From: Cherax quadricarinatus
Taxonomy: Eukaryota; Arthropoda; Malacostraca; Decapoda; Parastacidae
Direction of reading: 5' to 3'
DNA: 64,000 bases
Assembly: GCF_038502225.1 (NCBI RefSeq)
Contig: NW_027195405.1
Span: 53,501 to 117,500 of the forward strand
Shown piece by piece: positions 13,401-28,400 of this stretch. Position numbers and translations under genes: made by a program. How positions within the stretch are numbered: the stretch's first letter is position 1; each line of letters begins with the position of its first letter. The notes under the pieces are model-generated. The model did no database searches. It had not been told where the DNA came from and saw only the letters and a list, made by a program, of their open reading frames with translations.

Positions 13401-16400
13401 AATGTTAATACTGTAGCTGCCTGTATACTGTAATGTTAATACTGTAGCTGCCTGTATACTGTAATGTTAATACTGTAGCTGCCTGTATACTGTAATGTTA
13501 ATACTGTAGCTGCCTGTATACTGTAATGTTAATACTGTAGCTGCCTGTATACTGTAATGTTAATACTGTAGCTGCCTGTATACTGTAATGTTAATACTGT
13601 AGCTGCCTGTATACTGTAATGTTAATACTGTAGCTGCCTGTATACTGTAATGTTAATACTGTAGCTGCCTGTATACTGTAATGTTAATACTGTAGCTGCC
13701 TGTATACTGTAATGTTAATACTGTAGCTGCCTGTATACTGTAATGTTAATACTGTAGCTGCCTGTATACTGTAATGTTAATACTGTAGCTGCCTGTATAC
13801 TGTAATGTTAATACTGTAGCTGCCTGTATACTGTAATGTTAATACTGTAGCTGCCTGTATACTGTAATGTTAATACTGTAGCTGCCTGTATACTGTAATG
13901 TTAATACTGTAGCTGCCTGTATACTGTAATGTTAATACTGTAGCTGCCTGTATACTGTAATGTTAATACTGTAGCTGCCTGTATACTGTAATGTTAATAC
14001 TGTAGCTGCCTGTATACTGTAATGTTAATACTGTAGCTGCCTGTATACTGTAATGTTAATACTGTAGCTGCCTGTATACTGTAATGTTAATACTGTAGCA
14101 CCCTGTATACTGTAATGTTAATACTGTAGCTGCCTGTATACTGTAATGTTAATACTGTAGCTGCCTGTATACTGTAATGTTAATACTGTAGCTGCCTGTA
14201 TACTGTAATGTTAATACTGTAGCAGCCTGTATACTGTAATGTTAATACTGTACCTGCCTGTAAACTGTAATGTTAATACTGTACCTGCCTGTATACTGTA
14301 ATGTTATTACTGTACCTGCCTGTATACTGTAATGTTAATACTGTACCTGCCTGTATACTGTAATGTTAATACTGTAGCAGCCTGTATACTGTAATGTTAA
14401 TACTGTAGCTGCTTGTATACTGTAATGTTAATACTGTAGCTGCCTGTATACTGTAATGTTAATACTGTAGCATCCTGTATACTGTAATGTTAATACTCTA
14501 GCTGCCTGTATACTGTAATGTTAATACTGTACCTGCCTGTATACTGTAATGTTAATACTGTAGCTGCCTGTATACTGTAATGTTAATACTGTAGCTGCCT
14601 GTATACTGTAATGTTAATACTGTAGCTGCCTGTATACTGTAATGTTAATACTGTAGCTGCCTGTATACTGTAATGTTAATACTGTAGCTGCCTGTATACT
14701 GAAATGTTAATACTGTAGCTGCCTGTATACTGTAATGTTAATACTGTAGCCACCAGTTTATTGTAATGTTAATACTGTAGCTGCCTGTATACTGTAATGT
14801 TAATACTGTAGCTGCCTGCATACTGTAATGTTAATACTGAAGCTGCCTGTACACTCTAATGTTAATACTGTAGCTGCCAGTATAATGTAATGTTAATACT
14901 GTAGCTACCTGTATACTGTAATGTTAATACTGTAGCAGCCTGTATACTGTAATGTTAATACTGTAGCAGCCAGTATTCTGTAATGTTAATACTGAAGCTG
15001 CCTCTATACTGTAATGTTAATACTGTAGCAGCCTGTATACTGTAATATTAACACTGTTGCAGCCTGTATACTGTAATGTCAATACTGTAGCCGCCTGTAT
15101 ACTGTAATGTTAATACTGTAGCAGCCTGTATACTGTAATGTTAATAATGTAGCTGCCTGTATACTGTAATGTTAATACTGTAGCTGCCTGTATACTGTAA
15201 TGTTAATACTGTAGCTGCCTGTATACTGTAATGTTAATACTGTAGCTGCCTGTATACTGTAATGTTAATACTGTAGCTGCCTGTATACTGTAATGTTAAT
15301 ACTGTAGCTGCCTGTATACTGTAAGGTTAAAACTGTAGCTGCCTGTATAATGTAATGTTACAACTGTAGCTGCCTGTATTCTGTAATGTTAATACTGTAG
15401 CTGCCAGTATACTGTAATGTTAATACTGTAGCTGCCTGTATACTGTAATGTTAATACTGTAGCTGCCTGTATACTGTAATGTTAATACTGTAGCTGCCTG
15501 TATACTGTAATGTTAATACTGTAGCTGCCTGTATACTGTAATGTTAATACTGTAGCTGCCTGTATACTGTAGTGTTAATACTGTAGCTGCCTGTATACTG
15601 TAATGTTAATACTGTAGCTGCCTGTATACTGTAATGTTAATACTGTAGCTGCCTGTATACTGTAATGTTAATACTGTAGCTGCCTGTATACTGTAATGTT
15701 AATACTGTAGCTGCCTGTATACTGTAATGTTAATACTGTAGCTGCCTGTATACTGTAATGTTAATACTGTAGCTGCCTGTATACTGTAATGTTAATACTG
15801 TAGCTGCCTGTATACTGTAATGTTAATACTGTAGCTGCCTGTATACTGTAATGTTAATACTGTAGCTGCCTGTATACTGTAATGTTAATACTGTAGCTGC
15901 CTGTATACTGTAATGTTAATACTGTAGCTGCCTGTATACTGTAATGTTAATACTGTAGCTGCCTGTATACTGTAATGTTAATACTGTAGCTGCCTGTATA
16001 CTGTAATGTTAATACTGTAGCTGCCTGTATTCTGTAATGTTAATACTGTAGCTGCCTGTATACTGTAATGTTAATACTGTAGCTGCCTGTATACTGTAAT
16101 GTTAATACTGTAGCTGCCTGTATACTGTAATGTTAATACTGTAGCCGCCTGTATACTGTAATGTTAATACTGTAGCTGCCTGTATACTGTAATGTTAATA
16201 GTGTAGCTGCCTGTATACTGTAATGTTAATACTGTAGCTGTCTGTATACTGCAATGTTAATACTGTAGCTGCCTGTATACTGTAATGTTAATACTGTAGC
16301 TGCCTGTATACTGTAATGTTAATACTGTAGCTGCCTGTATACTGTAATGTTAATACTGTAGCTGCCTGTATACTGTAATGTTAATACTGTACCTGCCTGT

Positions 16401-19400
16401 ATACTGTAATGTTAATACTGTAGCTGCCTGCATACTGTAATGTTAATACTGTAGCTCTCTGTATACTGGAATGTTAATACTGTAGCTCTCTGTATACCGT
16501 AATGTTAATACTGTAGCTGCCTGTATACTGCAATGTTAATACTGTAGCTGTCTGTATACTGTAATGTTAATACTGTAGCTGCCTGTATACTGTAATGTTA
16601 ATACTGTAGCAGCCTGTATACTGTAATGTTAATACTGTACCTGCCTGTATACTGTAATGTTAATACTGTAGCTGCCTGTATACTGTAATGTTAATACTGT
16701 AGCTGCCTGTATACTGTAATGTTAATACTGTAGCTGCCTGTATACTGTAATGTTAATACTGTAGCTGCCTGTATACTGTAATGTTAATACTGTAGCTGCC
16801 TGTATACTGTAATGTTAATACTGTACCTGCCTGTATACTGTAATGTTAATACTGTAGCTGCCTGTATACTGTAATGTTAATACTGTACCTGCCTGTATAC
16901 TGTAATGTTAATACTGTAGCTGCCTGTATACTGTAATGTTAATACTGTAGCTGCCTGTATACTGTAATGTTAATACTGTAGCTGCCTGTATACTGTAATG
17001 TTAATACTGTAGCTGCCTGTATACTGTAATGTTAATACTGTAGCTGCCTGTATACTGTAATGTTAATACTGTAGCTGCCTGTATACTGTAATGTTAATAC
17101 TGTAGCTGCCTGTATACTGTAATGTTAATACTGTAGCTGCCTGTATACTGTAATGTTAATACTGTAGCTGCCTGTATACTGTAATGTTAATACTGTAGCT
17201 GCCTGTATACTGTAATGTTAATACTGTAGCTGCCTGTATACTGTAATGTTAATACTGTAGCTGCCTGTATACTGTAATGTTAATACTGTAGCTGCCTGTA
17301 TACTGTAATGTTAATACTGTAGCTGCCTGTATACTGTAATGTTAATACTGTAGCTGCCTGTATACTGTAATGTTAATACTGTAGCTGCCTGTATACTGTA
17401 ATGTTAATACTGTAGCTGCCTGTATACTGTAATGTTAATACTGTAGCTGCCTGTATACTGTAATGTTAATACTGTAGCTGCCTGTATACTGTAATGTTAA
17501 TACTGTAGCTGCAAGTATACTGTAATGTTAATACTGTAGCTGCCTGTATACTGTAATGTTAATACTGTAGCTGCCTGTATACTGTAATGATAATACTGTC
17601 GCTGCCTGTATACTGTAATGTTAATACTGTAGCTGCCTGTATACTGTAATGTTAATACTGTAGCTGCCTGTATACTGTAATGTTAACACTGTACCTGCCT
17701 GTATACTGTAATGTTAATACTGTAGCTGCCTGTATACTGTTATGTTAATACTGTAGCTGCCTGTATACTGTAATGTTAATACTGTAGCTGCCTGTATACT
17801 GTAATGTTAATACTGTAGCTGCCTGTATACTGTAATGTTAATACTGTAGCTGCCTGTATACTGTAATGTTAATACTGTAGCTGCCTGTATACTGTAATGT
17901 TAATACTGTAGCTGCCTGTATACTGCAATGTTAATACTGTAGCTGCCTGTATACTGTAATGTTAATACTGTAGCTGCCTGTATACTGTAATGTTAATACT
18001 GTAGCTGCCTGTATACTGTAATGTTAATACTGTAGCTGCCTGTATACTGTAATGTTAATACTGTAGCTGCCTGTATACTGTAATGTTAATACTGTAGCTG
18101 CTTGTATACTGTAATGTTAATACTGTAGCTGCCTGTATACTGTAATGTTAATACTGTAGCTGCCTGTATACTGTAATGTTAATACCGTAGCCACCGGAAT
18201 ACTGTATTTGTAATACTGTAGCTGCCTGTATACTGTAATGTTAATAATGTAGCTGCCTGTATACTGTAATGTTAATACTGTAGCTGCCTGTATACTGGAA
18301 TGTTAATACTGTAGCTGCCTGTATACTGTAATGTTAATACTGTAGCTGCCTGTATACTGTAATGTTAATACTGTAGCTGCCTGTATACTGTAATGTTAAT
18401 ACTGTAGCTGCCTGTATACTGTAATGTTAATACTGTAGCTGCCTGTATACTGTAATGTTAATACTGTAGCTGCCTGTATACTGTAATGTTAATACTGTAG
18501 CTGCCTGTATACTGTAATGTTAATACTGTAGCTGCCTGTATACTGTAATGTTAATACTGTAGCTTCTTGTATACTGTAATGTTAATACTGTAGCTGCCTG
18601 TATACTGTAATGTTAATACTGTAGCTGCCTGTATACTGTAATGTTAATACTGTAGCTGCCTGTATACTGTAATGTTAATACTGTAGCTGCCTGTATACTG
18701 TAATGTTAATACTGTAGCTGCCTGTATACTGTAATGTTAATACTGTAGCTGCCTGTATACTGTAATGTTAATACTGTAGCTGCCTGTATACTGTAATGTT
18801 AATACTGTAGCTGCCTGTATACTGTAATGTTAATACTGTAGCTGCCTGTATACTGTAATGTTAATACTGTAGCTGCCTGTATACTGTAATGTTAATACTG
18901 TAGCTGCCTGTATACTGTAATGTTAATACTGTAGCTGCCTGTATACTGTAATGTTAATACTGTAGCTGCCTGTATACTGTAATGTTAATACTGTAGCTGC
19001 CTGTATACTGTAATGTTAATACTGTAGCTGCCTGTATACTGTAATGTTAATACTGTAGCTGCCTGTATACTGTAATGTTAATACTGTAGCTGCCTGTATA
19101 CTGTAATGTTAATACTGTAGCTGCCTGTATACTGTAATGTTAATACTGTAGCTGCCTGTATACTGTAATGTTAATACTGTAGCTGCCTGTATACTGTAAT
19201 GTTAATACTGTAGCTGCCTGTATACTGTAATGTTAATACTGTAGCTGCCTGTATACTGTAATGTTAATACTGTAGCTGCCTGTATACTGTAATGTTAATA
19301 CTGTAGCTGCCTGTATACTGTAATGTTAATACTGTAGCTGCCTGTATACTGTAATGTTAATACTGTAGCTGCCTGTATACTGTAATGTTAATACTGTAGC

Positions 19401-22400
19401 TGCCTGTATACTGTAATGTTAATACTGTAGCTGCCTGTATACTGTAATGTTAATACTGTAGCTGCCTGTATACTGTAATGTTAATACTGTAGCTGCCTGT
19501 ATACTGTAATGTTAATACTGTAGCTGCCTGTATACTGTAATGTTAATACTGTAGCTGCCTGTATACTGTAATGTTAATACTGTAGCTGCCTGTATACTGT
19601 AATGTTAATACTGTAGCTGCCTGTATACTGTAATGTTAATACTGTAGCTGCCTGTATACTGTAATGTTAATACTGTAGCTGCCTGTATACTGTAATGTTA
19701 ATACTGTAGCTGCCTGTATACTGTAATGTTAATACTGTAGCTGCCTGTATACTGTAATGTTAATACTGTAGCTGCCTGTATACTGTAATGTTAATACTGT
19801 AGCTGCCTGTATACTGTAATGTTAATACTGTAGCTGCCTGTATACTGTAATGTTAATACTGTAGCTGCCTGTATACTGTAATGTTAATACTGTAGCTGCC
19901 TGTATACTGTAATGTTAATACTGTAGCTGCCTGTATACTGTAATGTTAATACTGTAGCTGCCTGTATACTGTAATGTTAATACTGTAGCTGCCTGTATAC
20001 TGTAATGTTAATACTGTTGCTGCCTGTATACTGTAATGTTAATACTGTAGCTGCCTGTATACTGTAATGTTAATACTGTAGCTGCCTGTATACTGTAATG
20101 TTAATACTGTAGCTGCCTGTATACTGTAATGTTAATACTGTAGCTGCCTGTATACTGTAATGTTAATACTGTAGCTGCCTGTATACTGTAATGTTAATAC
20201 TGTAGCTGCCTGTATACTGTAATGTTAATACTGCAGCTGCCTGTATACTGTAATGTTAATACTGTAGCTGCCTGTATACTGTAATGTTAATACTGTAGCT
20301 GCCTGTATACTGTAATGTTAATACTGTAGCTGCCTGTATACTGTAATGTTAATACTGTAGCTGCCTGTATACTGTAATGTTAATACTGTAGCTGCCTGTA
20401 TACTGTAATGTTAATACTGTAGCTGCCTGTATACTGTAATGTTAATACTGTAGCTGCCTGTATACTGTAATGTTAATACTGTAGCTGCCTGTATACTGTA
20501 ATGTTAATACTGTAGCTGCCTGTATACTGTAATGTTAATACTGTAGCTGCCTGTATACTGTAATGTTAATACTGTAGCTGCCTGTATACTGTAATGTTAA
20601 TACTGTACCTGCCTGTATACTGTAATGTTAATACTGTAGCTGCCTGTATACTGTAATGTTAATACTGTAGCTGCCTGTATACTGTAATGTTAATACTGTA
20701 GCTGCCTGTATACTGTAATGTTAATACTGTAGCTGCCTGTATACTGTAATGTTAATACTGTAGCTGCCTGTATACTGTAATGTTAATACTGTAGCTGCCT
20801 GTATACTGTAATGTTAATACTGTAGCTGCCTGTATACTGTAATGTTAATACTGTAGCTGCCTGTATACTGTAATGTTAATACTGTAGCTGCCTGTATACT
20901 GTAATGTTAATACTGTAGCTGCCTGTATACTGTAATGTTAATACTGTAGCTGCCTGTATACTGTAATGTTAATACTGTAGCTGCCTGTATACTGTAATGT
21001 TAATACTGTAGCTGCCTGTATACTGTAATGTTAATACTGTATCTGCCTGTATACTGTAATGTTAATAATGTAGCTGCCTGTATACTGTAATGTTAATATT
21101 GTACCTGCCTGTATACTGTAATGTTAATACTGTAGCTGCCTGTATACTGTAATGTTAATACTGTAGCTGTCTGTATACTGCAATGTTAGTGCTGTAGCTC
21201 TCTGTATACTGGAATGTTAATACTGTAGCTCTCTGTATACCGTAATGTTAATACTGTAGCTGCCTGAATGCTGTATTAGTAATACTGAAGCTGCCTGTAT
21301 ACTGTAATGTTAATACTGTAGCTCTCTGTATACTGTAATGTTAATACTGTAACTGCCTGTATACTGTAATGTTAATACTGTAGCCGCTTGTATACTGTAA
21401 TGTTAATACTGTAGCTGAATGTATTCTGAAATGTTAATACTGTAGCTTTCAGTATACTGGAATGTTAATACTGTAGCTGTCTGTATACTATAATGTTAAT
21501 GCTGTAGCTGCCTGTATACTATAATGTTAATGCTGTAGCTGCCTGTATACTGTAATGTTAATACTGTAGCTGCCTGTATACTGTAATGTTAATACTGTAG
21601 CTGCCTGTATACTGTAATGTTAATACTGTAGCTGCCTGTATACTGTAATGTTAATACTGTAGCTGCCTGTATACTGTAATGTTAATAGTGTAGTAGGCTG
21701 TATACTGTAATGTTAATATTTTAGCAGCCTGTATATAATGTTAATACTCTAGAAGTTTGTATACTGTAATGTTAATACTGTAGCAACCTGTATACTGTAA
21801 TGTTAGCACTGTAGCTGTCTGTGTTCTGTAATGTTAATTCTGTAGCAGCCTATATTCTGTAATGTTAATACTGTAGCAGCGTGTATATTGTAATGTTAAT
21901 ACTGTACCTGCCTGTATACTGTAATGTTAATACTGTAGCGGCCTGTATACTGTAATGTTAACACTGTAACAGCTTGTATACAGTAAGGTTAACACTGTTG
22001 CTGCCTGAATACTGTAATGTTAATACTGTTGCAGCCTGCATACTGTAATGTTAATACACTAGCAGCCTCTATACTGTAATGTTAATACTGAAGCAGCCTG
22101 TATACTGTAATGTTAATACTGTAGCAGCCTGTATACTGTAATGTTAATACTGTAGCAGCCTGTATACTGTAATGTTAATACTGTAGCTGCCTGTATACTG
22201 TAATGTTAATACTGTAGCTGCCTGTATACTGTAATGTTAATACTGTAGCTGCCTGTATACTGTAATGTTAATACTGTAGCTGCCTGTATACTGTAATGTT
22301 AATACTGTAGCTGCCTGTATACTGTAATGTTAATACTGTAGCTGCCTGTATACTGTAATGTTAATACTGTAGCTGCCTGTATACTGTAATGTTAATACTG

Positions 22401-25400
22401 TAGCTGCCTGTATACTGTAATGTTAATACTGTAGCTGCCTGTATACTGTAATGTTAATACTGTAGCTGCCTGTATACTGTAATGTTAATACTGTAGCTGC
22501 CTGTATACTGTAACGTTAATACTGTAGCTGCCTGTATACTGTAATGTTAATACTGTAGCTGCCTGTATACTGTAATGTTAATGCTGTAGCTGCCTGTATA
22601 CTGTAATGTTAATACTGTAGCTGCCTGTATACTGTAATGTTAATACTATAGCTGCCTGTATACTGTAATGCTAATTCTGTAGCTGCCTGTATAGTGTAAT
22701 GTTAATACTGAAGCTGCCTGTATACTGTAATGTTAATGCTGCAGCTGCCTATATACTGGAATGTTAAAGCTGGAGCTGCCTGTATACTGTAATGTTAATA
22801 CTTTAGCAGACTCTGTACTGTAATGTTAATACAGTAGCTGCCTGTATACTGTAATGTCAATACTGTAGCTGCCTGTATACTGTAATGTTAATAGTGTAGC
22901 AGCCTGTATACTGTAATGATAATACTGTAGCTGCCTGTATACTGTAATGTTAATACTGTAGCTGCCTGTATAATTTAATGATAATACTGTAGCTGCCTGT
23001 ATACTGCAATGTTAATACTGTAGCTACCTGAATACTGTATTGGTAATACTGAAGCTGCCTGTATACTCTAATGTTAATACTGTAGCTGCCTGTATACTGT
23101 AATGTTAATACTGTAACTGCCTGTTTATTGTAATGTTAAAACTGTAGCAGCCTGTGTACTGTAATGTTAATACTGTAGGTGCCTGTATACTGTAATGTTA
23201 ATACTGTAGCTGCCTGTATACTGTAATGTTAATACTGTAGCTGCCTGTATACTGTAATGTTAATACTGTAGCTGCCTGTATACTGTAATGTTAATACTGT
23301 AGCTGCCAGTATACTCTAATGTTAATACTGTAGCTGCCTGTATACTGTAATGTTAATACTGTAGCTGCCTGTATACTGTAATGTTAATACTGTAGCTGCC
23401 TGTATACTGTAATGTTAATACTGTAGCTGCCTGTATACTGTAATGTTAATACTGTAGCTGCCTGTATACTGTAATGTTAATACTGTAGCTGCATTTGTAC
23501 TGTAATGTTATTACTGTAGCTGCCTGTATACTGTATTGTTAATACTGTATCTGCATGTATACTGTAATGTTAATACTGTAGCTGCCTGTATACTGTAATG
23601 TTAATACTGTAGCAGCCTGTATACTGTAATGTTAATACTGTAGCTGCCTGTATACTGTAATGTTAATACTGTAGCTGCCTGTATACTGTAATGTTAATAC
23701 TGTAGCTGCCTGTATACTGTAATGTTAATACTGTAGCTGCCTGTATACTGTAATGTCAACACTGTACCTGCCTGTATACTGTAATGTTAATACTCTAGCT
23801 GCCTGTATACTGTAATGTTAATACTGTACCTGCCTGTATACTGTAATGTTTAAGCTGTAGCTGCCTGTATACAGTAATGTTAATACTGTAGCTGCCTGTA
23901 TACTGTAATGTTAATACTGTAGCTGCCTGTATACTGTAATGTTAATACTGTAGCTGCCTGCATACAGTAATGTTAATACTGTAGCTGCCTGTATACTGGA
24001 ATGTTATTACTGTAGCTGCCTGTATACTGTAATGTTAATACTGTAGCTGCCTGTATACTGTAATGTTAATACTGTAGCTGCCTGTATACTGTAATGTTAA
24101 TACTGTAGCTGCCTGTATACTGTAATGTTAATACTGTAGCTGCCTGTATACTGTAATGTTAACACTGTAGCTGCCTGTATACTGTAATGTTAATACTGTA
24201 GCTGCCTGTATACTGTAATGTTAATACTGTAGCTGCCTGTGTTCTGCAATGTTAATAATGTAGTTTCCTGTATACTGGAATGTTAATACTGTACCTGCCT
24301 GTATACTGTAATGTTAACACTGTAGCTGCCTGTATACTGTAATGTTAATACTGTAGCTGCCTGTATACTGTAATGTTAATACTGTAGCTGCCTGTATACT
24401 GTAATGTTAATACTGTAGCTGCCTGTATACTGTAATGTTAATACTGTAGCTGCCTGTATACTGTAATGTTAATACTGTAGCTGCCTGTATACTGTAATGT
24501 TAATACTGTAGCTGCCTGTATACTGTAATGTTAATACTGTAGCTCTCTGTATACTGTAATGTTAATACTGTAACTGCCTGTATACTGTAATGTTAATACT
24601 GTAGCAGCCTGTATACTGTATTGTTAATGCTGTAGCTGCCTGAATACTGTATTGGTAATACTGAAGCTGCCTGTATACTGTAATGTTAATACTGTAGCTG
24701 TCTGCATACTGTAATGTTAATACTGTAGCTGCCTGTATACTGTAATGTTAATACTGTAGCTGTCTGCATACTGTAATGTTAATACTGTAGCTGCCTGTAT
24801 ACTGTAATTTTAATACTGTAGCTGCCTGTATACTGTATTGTTAATGCTGTAGCTGTCTGTATACTGGAATGTTAATAGTGTAGCTGCCTGTATACTGTAA
24901 TGTTAGTAATGTAGTTGCATGAATACTGTAATGTTAATACTGTACCTGCCTGTATACTGTAATGTTAATAGTGTAGCTGCCTGTATACTGTAATGTTAAT
25001 ACTGTAGCAGCCTGTATACTGTAATGTTAATACTGTAGCTGCCTGTATACTGTAATGTTAATACTGTAGCTGCCTGTATACTGTAATGTTAATACTGTAG
25101 CTGCCTGTATACTGTAATGTTAATACTGTAGCTGCCTGTATACTGTAATGTTAATACTGTAGCTGCCTGTATACTGTAATGTTAATACTGTAGCTGCCTG
25201 TATACTGTAATGTTAATACTGTAGCTGCCTGTATACTGTAATGTTAATACTGTAGCTGCCTGTATACTGTAATGTTAATACTGTAGCTGCCTGTATACTG
25301 TAATGTTAATACTGTAGCTGACTGTATACTGTAATGTTAATACTGTAGCTGCCTGTATACTGTAATGTTAATACTGTAGCTGCCTGTATACTGTAATGTT

Positions 25401-28400
25401 AATACTGTAGCTGCCTGTATACTGTAATGTTAATACTGTAGCTGCCTGTATATTGTAATGTTAATACTGTAGCTGCCTGTATACTGTAATGTTAATACTG
25501 TAGCTGCCTGTATACTGTAATGTTAATACTGTAGCTGCCTGTATACTGTAATGTTAATACTGTAGCTGCCTGTATACTGTAATGTTAATACTGTAGCTGC
25601 CTGTATAGCTGCCTGTATACTGGAATCTTAATACTGTAGCTGTCTGTATACTGGAATCTTAATACTGTAGCTGCCTGTATACTGTATGTTAATACTGTAG
25701 CTGCCTGTATACTGTAATACTATACTGTAATGTTAATACTGTACCTGCCTGTATACTGTAATGTTAATACTGTAGCTTCCTGTATACTCTAATGTTAATA
25801 CTGTAGCTGCCTGTATACTGTAATGTTAATACTGTAGCTGCCTCTATACTGGAATGTTAATACTGTAGCTGTCTGTATACTGTAATGTTAATTCTGTAGC
25901 TGCCTGTATACTGTAATGTTAATACTGTAACTGCCTGAATACTGCAATGTTAATAATGTAGCTGCCTGTATACTGTAATGTTAATACTGTAGCTGTCTGT
26001 ATACTGTAATGTTAATACTGTAGCTGCCTGTATACTGTAATGTTAATACTGTAGCTGCCTGTATACTGTAATGTTAATACTGTAGCTGCCTGTATACTGT
26101 AATGTTAATACTGTAGCTGCCTGTATACTGTAATGTTAATACTGTAGCTGCCTGTATACTGTAATGTTAATACTGTAGCTGCCTGTATACTGTAATGTTA
26201 ATACTGTAGCTGCCTGTATACTGTAATGTTAATACTGTAGCTGCCTGTATACTGTAATGTTAATACTGTAGCTGCCTGTATACTGTAATGTTATTACTGT
26301 AGCTGCCTGTATACTGTAATGTTAATACTGTAGCTGCCTGTATACTGTAATGTTAATACTGTAGCTGCCTGTATACTGTAATGTTAATACTGTAGCTGCC
26401 TGTATACTGTAGTGTTAATACTGTAGCTGCCTGTATACTGTAATGTTAATACTGTAGCTGCCTGTATACTGTAATGTTAATACTGTAGCTGCCTGTATAC
26501 TGTAATGTTAATACTGTAGCTGCCTGTATACTGTAATGTTAATACTGTAGCTGCCTGTATACTGTAATGTTAATACTGTAGCTGCCTGTATACTGTAATG
26601 TTAATACTGTAGCTGCCTGTATACTGTAATGTTAATACTGTAGCTGCCTGTATACTGTAATGTTAATACTGTAGCTGCCTGTATACTGTAATGTTAATAC
26701 TGTAGCTGCCTGTATACTGTAATGTTAATACTGTAGCTGCCTGTATACTGTAATGTTAATACTGTAGCTGCCTGTATACTGTAATGTTAATACTGTACCT
26801 GCCTGTATACTGTAATGTTAATACTGTAGCTGCCTGTATACTGTAATGTTAATACTGTAGCTGCCTGTATACTGTAATGTTAATAATGTACCTGTCTGTA
26901 TACTGTAATGTTAATACTGTAGCAGCCTGTATACGGTAATGTTAATACTGTACCTGCCTGTATACTGTAATGTTAATACTGTAACAGCCTGTATACTGTA
27001 ATGTTAATACTGTAGCTGCCTGTATACTGTAATGCTAATACTGTAGTAGCCTGTATACTGTAATGTTAATACTGAAGCTGCCTGTATACTGTAATGTTAA
27101 TAATGTAGCTGCCTGTATACTGTAATGTGAATACTGTAGCAGCCTGTATACTGTAATGTTAATACTGTAGCTGCCTAATACTGTTAATACTGTAGCTGCT
27201 TGTATACTGTAATGTTAATACTGTAGCTTCCTGTATACTCTAGTGTTAATACCGTAGATGCCTGTATTCTGTAATGTTAATACTGTAGCTGCCTGTATAC
27301 TGCAATGTTAATAATGTAGCTCCCTGTATACTGGAATGTTAATACTGTAGCTGCCTGTATACTGTAATGTTAATACTGTAGCTGCCTGTATACTGCAATG
27401 TTAATACTGTAGCTGCCTGTATACTGTAATGTTAATACTCCAGCTTCCTGTATACTGTTATGTTAATACTGTATCTATTATGTTAATACTGTAGCTATTA
27501 TGTTAATACTGTAATGCTAATACTGTAGCTACCTGTATACTGTAAAATTAATAGTGTAGGTACCTGTATACTGTAATGTTAATACTGTAGCTGCCTGTAT
27601 ACTGTAATATTAATACTGTAGCTACCTGAATTCTGTATTGGTAATAGTGTAGCTGCCTGTATATTGTAATGTTAATAGTGTAGCTGCCTGTATACTGTAA
27701 TGTTAATATTGTAGCTGCCTGAATACTGTATTGGTAATACTGTAGTTGCCTGTATGCTGTAATGTTATTACTGTAGCTGCCTGTATACTGTAATGTTAAT
27801 ACTGTAGCTGCCTTTATACTGTAATGTTCAAACTGTAGCTGCCTGTATACTGGAATGTTAATACTGTAGCTGCCTGTATTCTGTAATGTTAATACTGCAG
27901 ATGTCTGTATACTGTAATGTTATTACTGTAGCTGCCTGTATACTGTAATGTTAATACTGTAGCTGCCTGTATACTGTAATGTTAATACTGTAGCTGCCTG
28001 TATACTGTAATGTTAATACTGTAGCTGCCTGTATACTGTAATGTTAATACTGTAGCTGCCTGTATACTGTAATGTTAATACTGTAGCTGCCTGTATACTG
28101 TAATGTTAATACTGTAGCTGCCTGTACACTGTAATGTTAATACTGTAGCTGCCTGTATACTGTAATGTTAATACTGTAGCTGCCTGTATACTGGAATGTT
28201 AATAGTGTAGCTGCCTGTATACTGTAATGTTAGTAATGTAGTTGCATGAATACTGTAATGTTAATACTGTACCTGCCTGTATACTGTAATGTTAATAGTG
28301 TAGCTGCCTGTATACTGTAATGTTAATACTGTAGCAGCCTGTATACTGTAATGTTAATACTGTAGCTGCCTGTATACTGTAATGTTAATACTGTAGCTGC

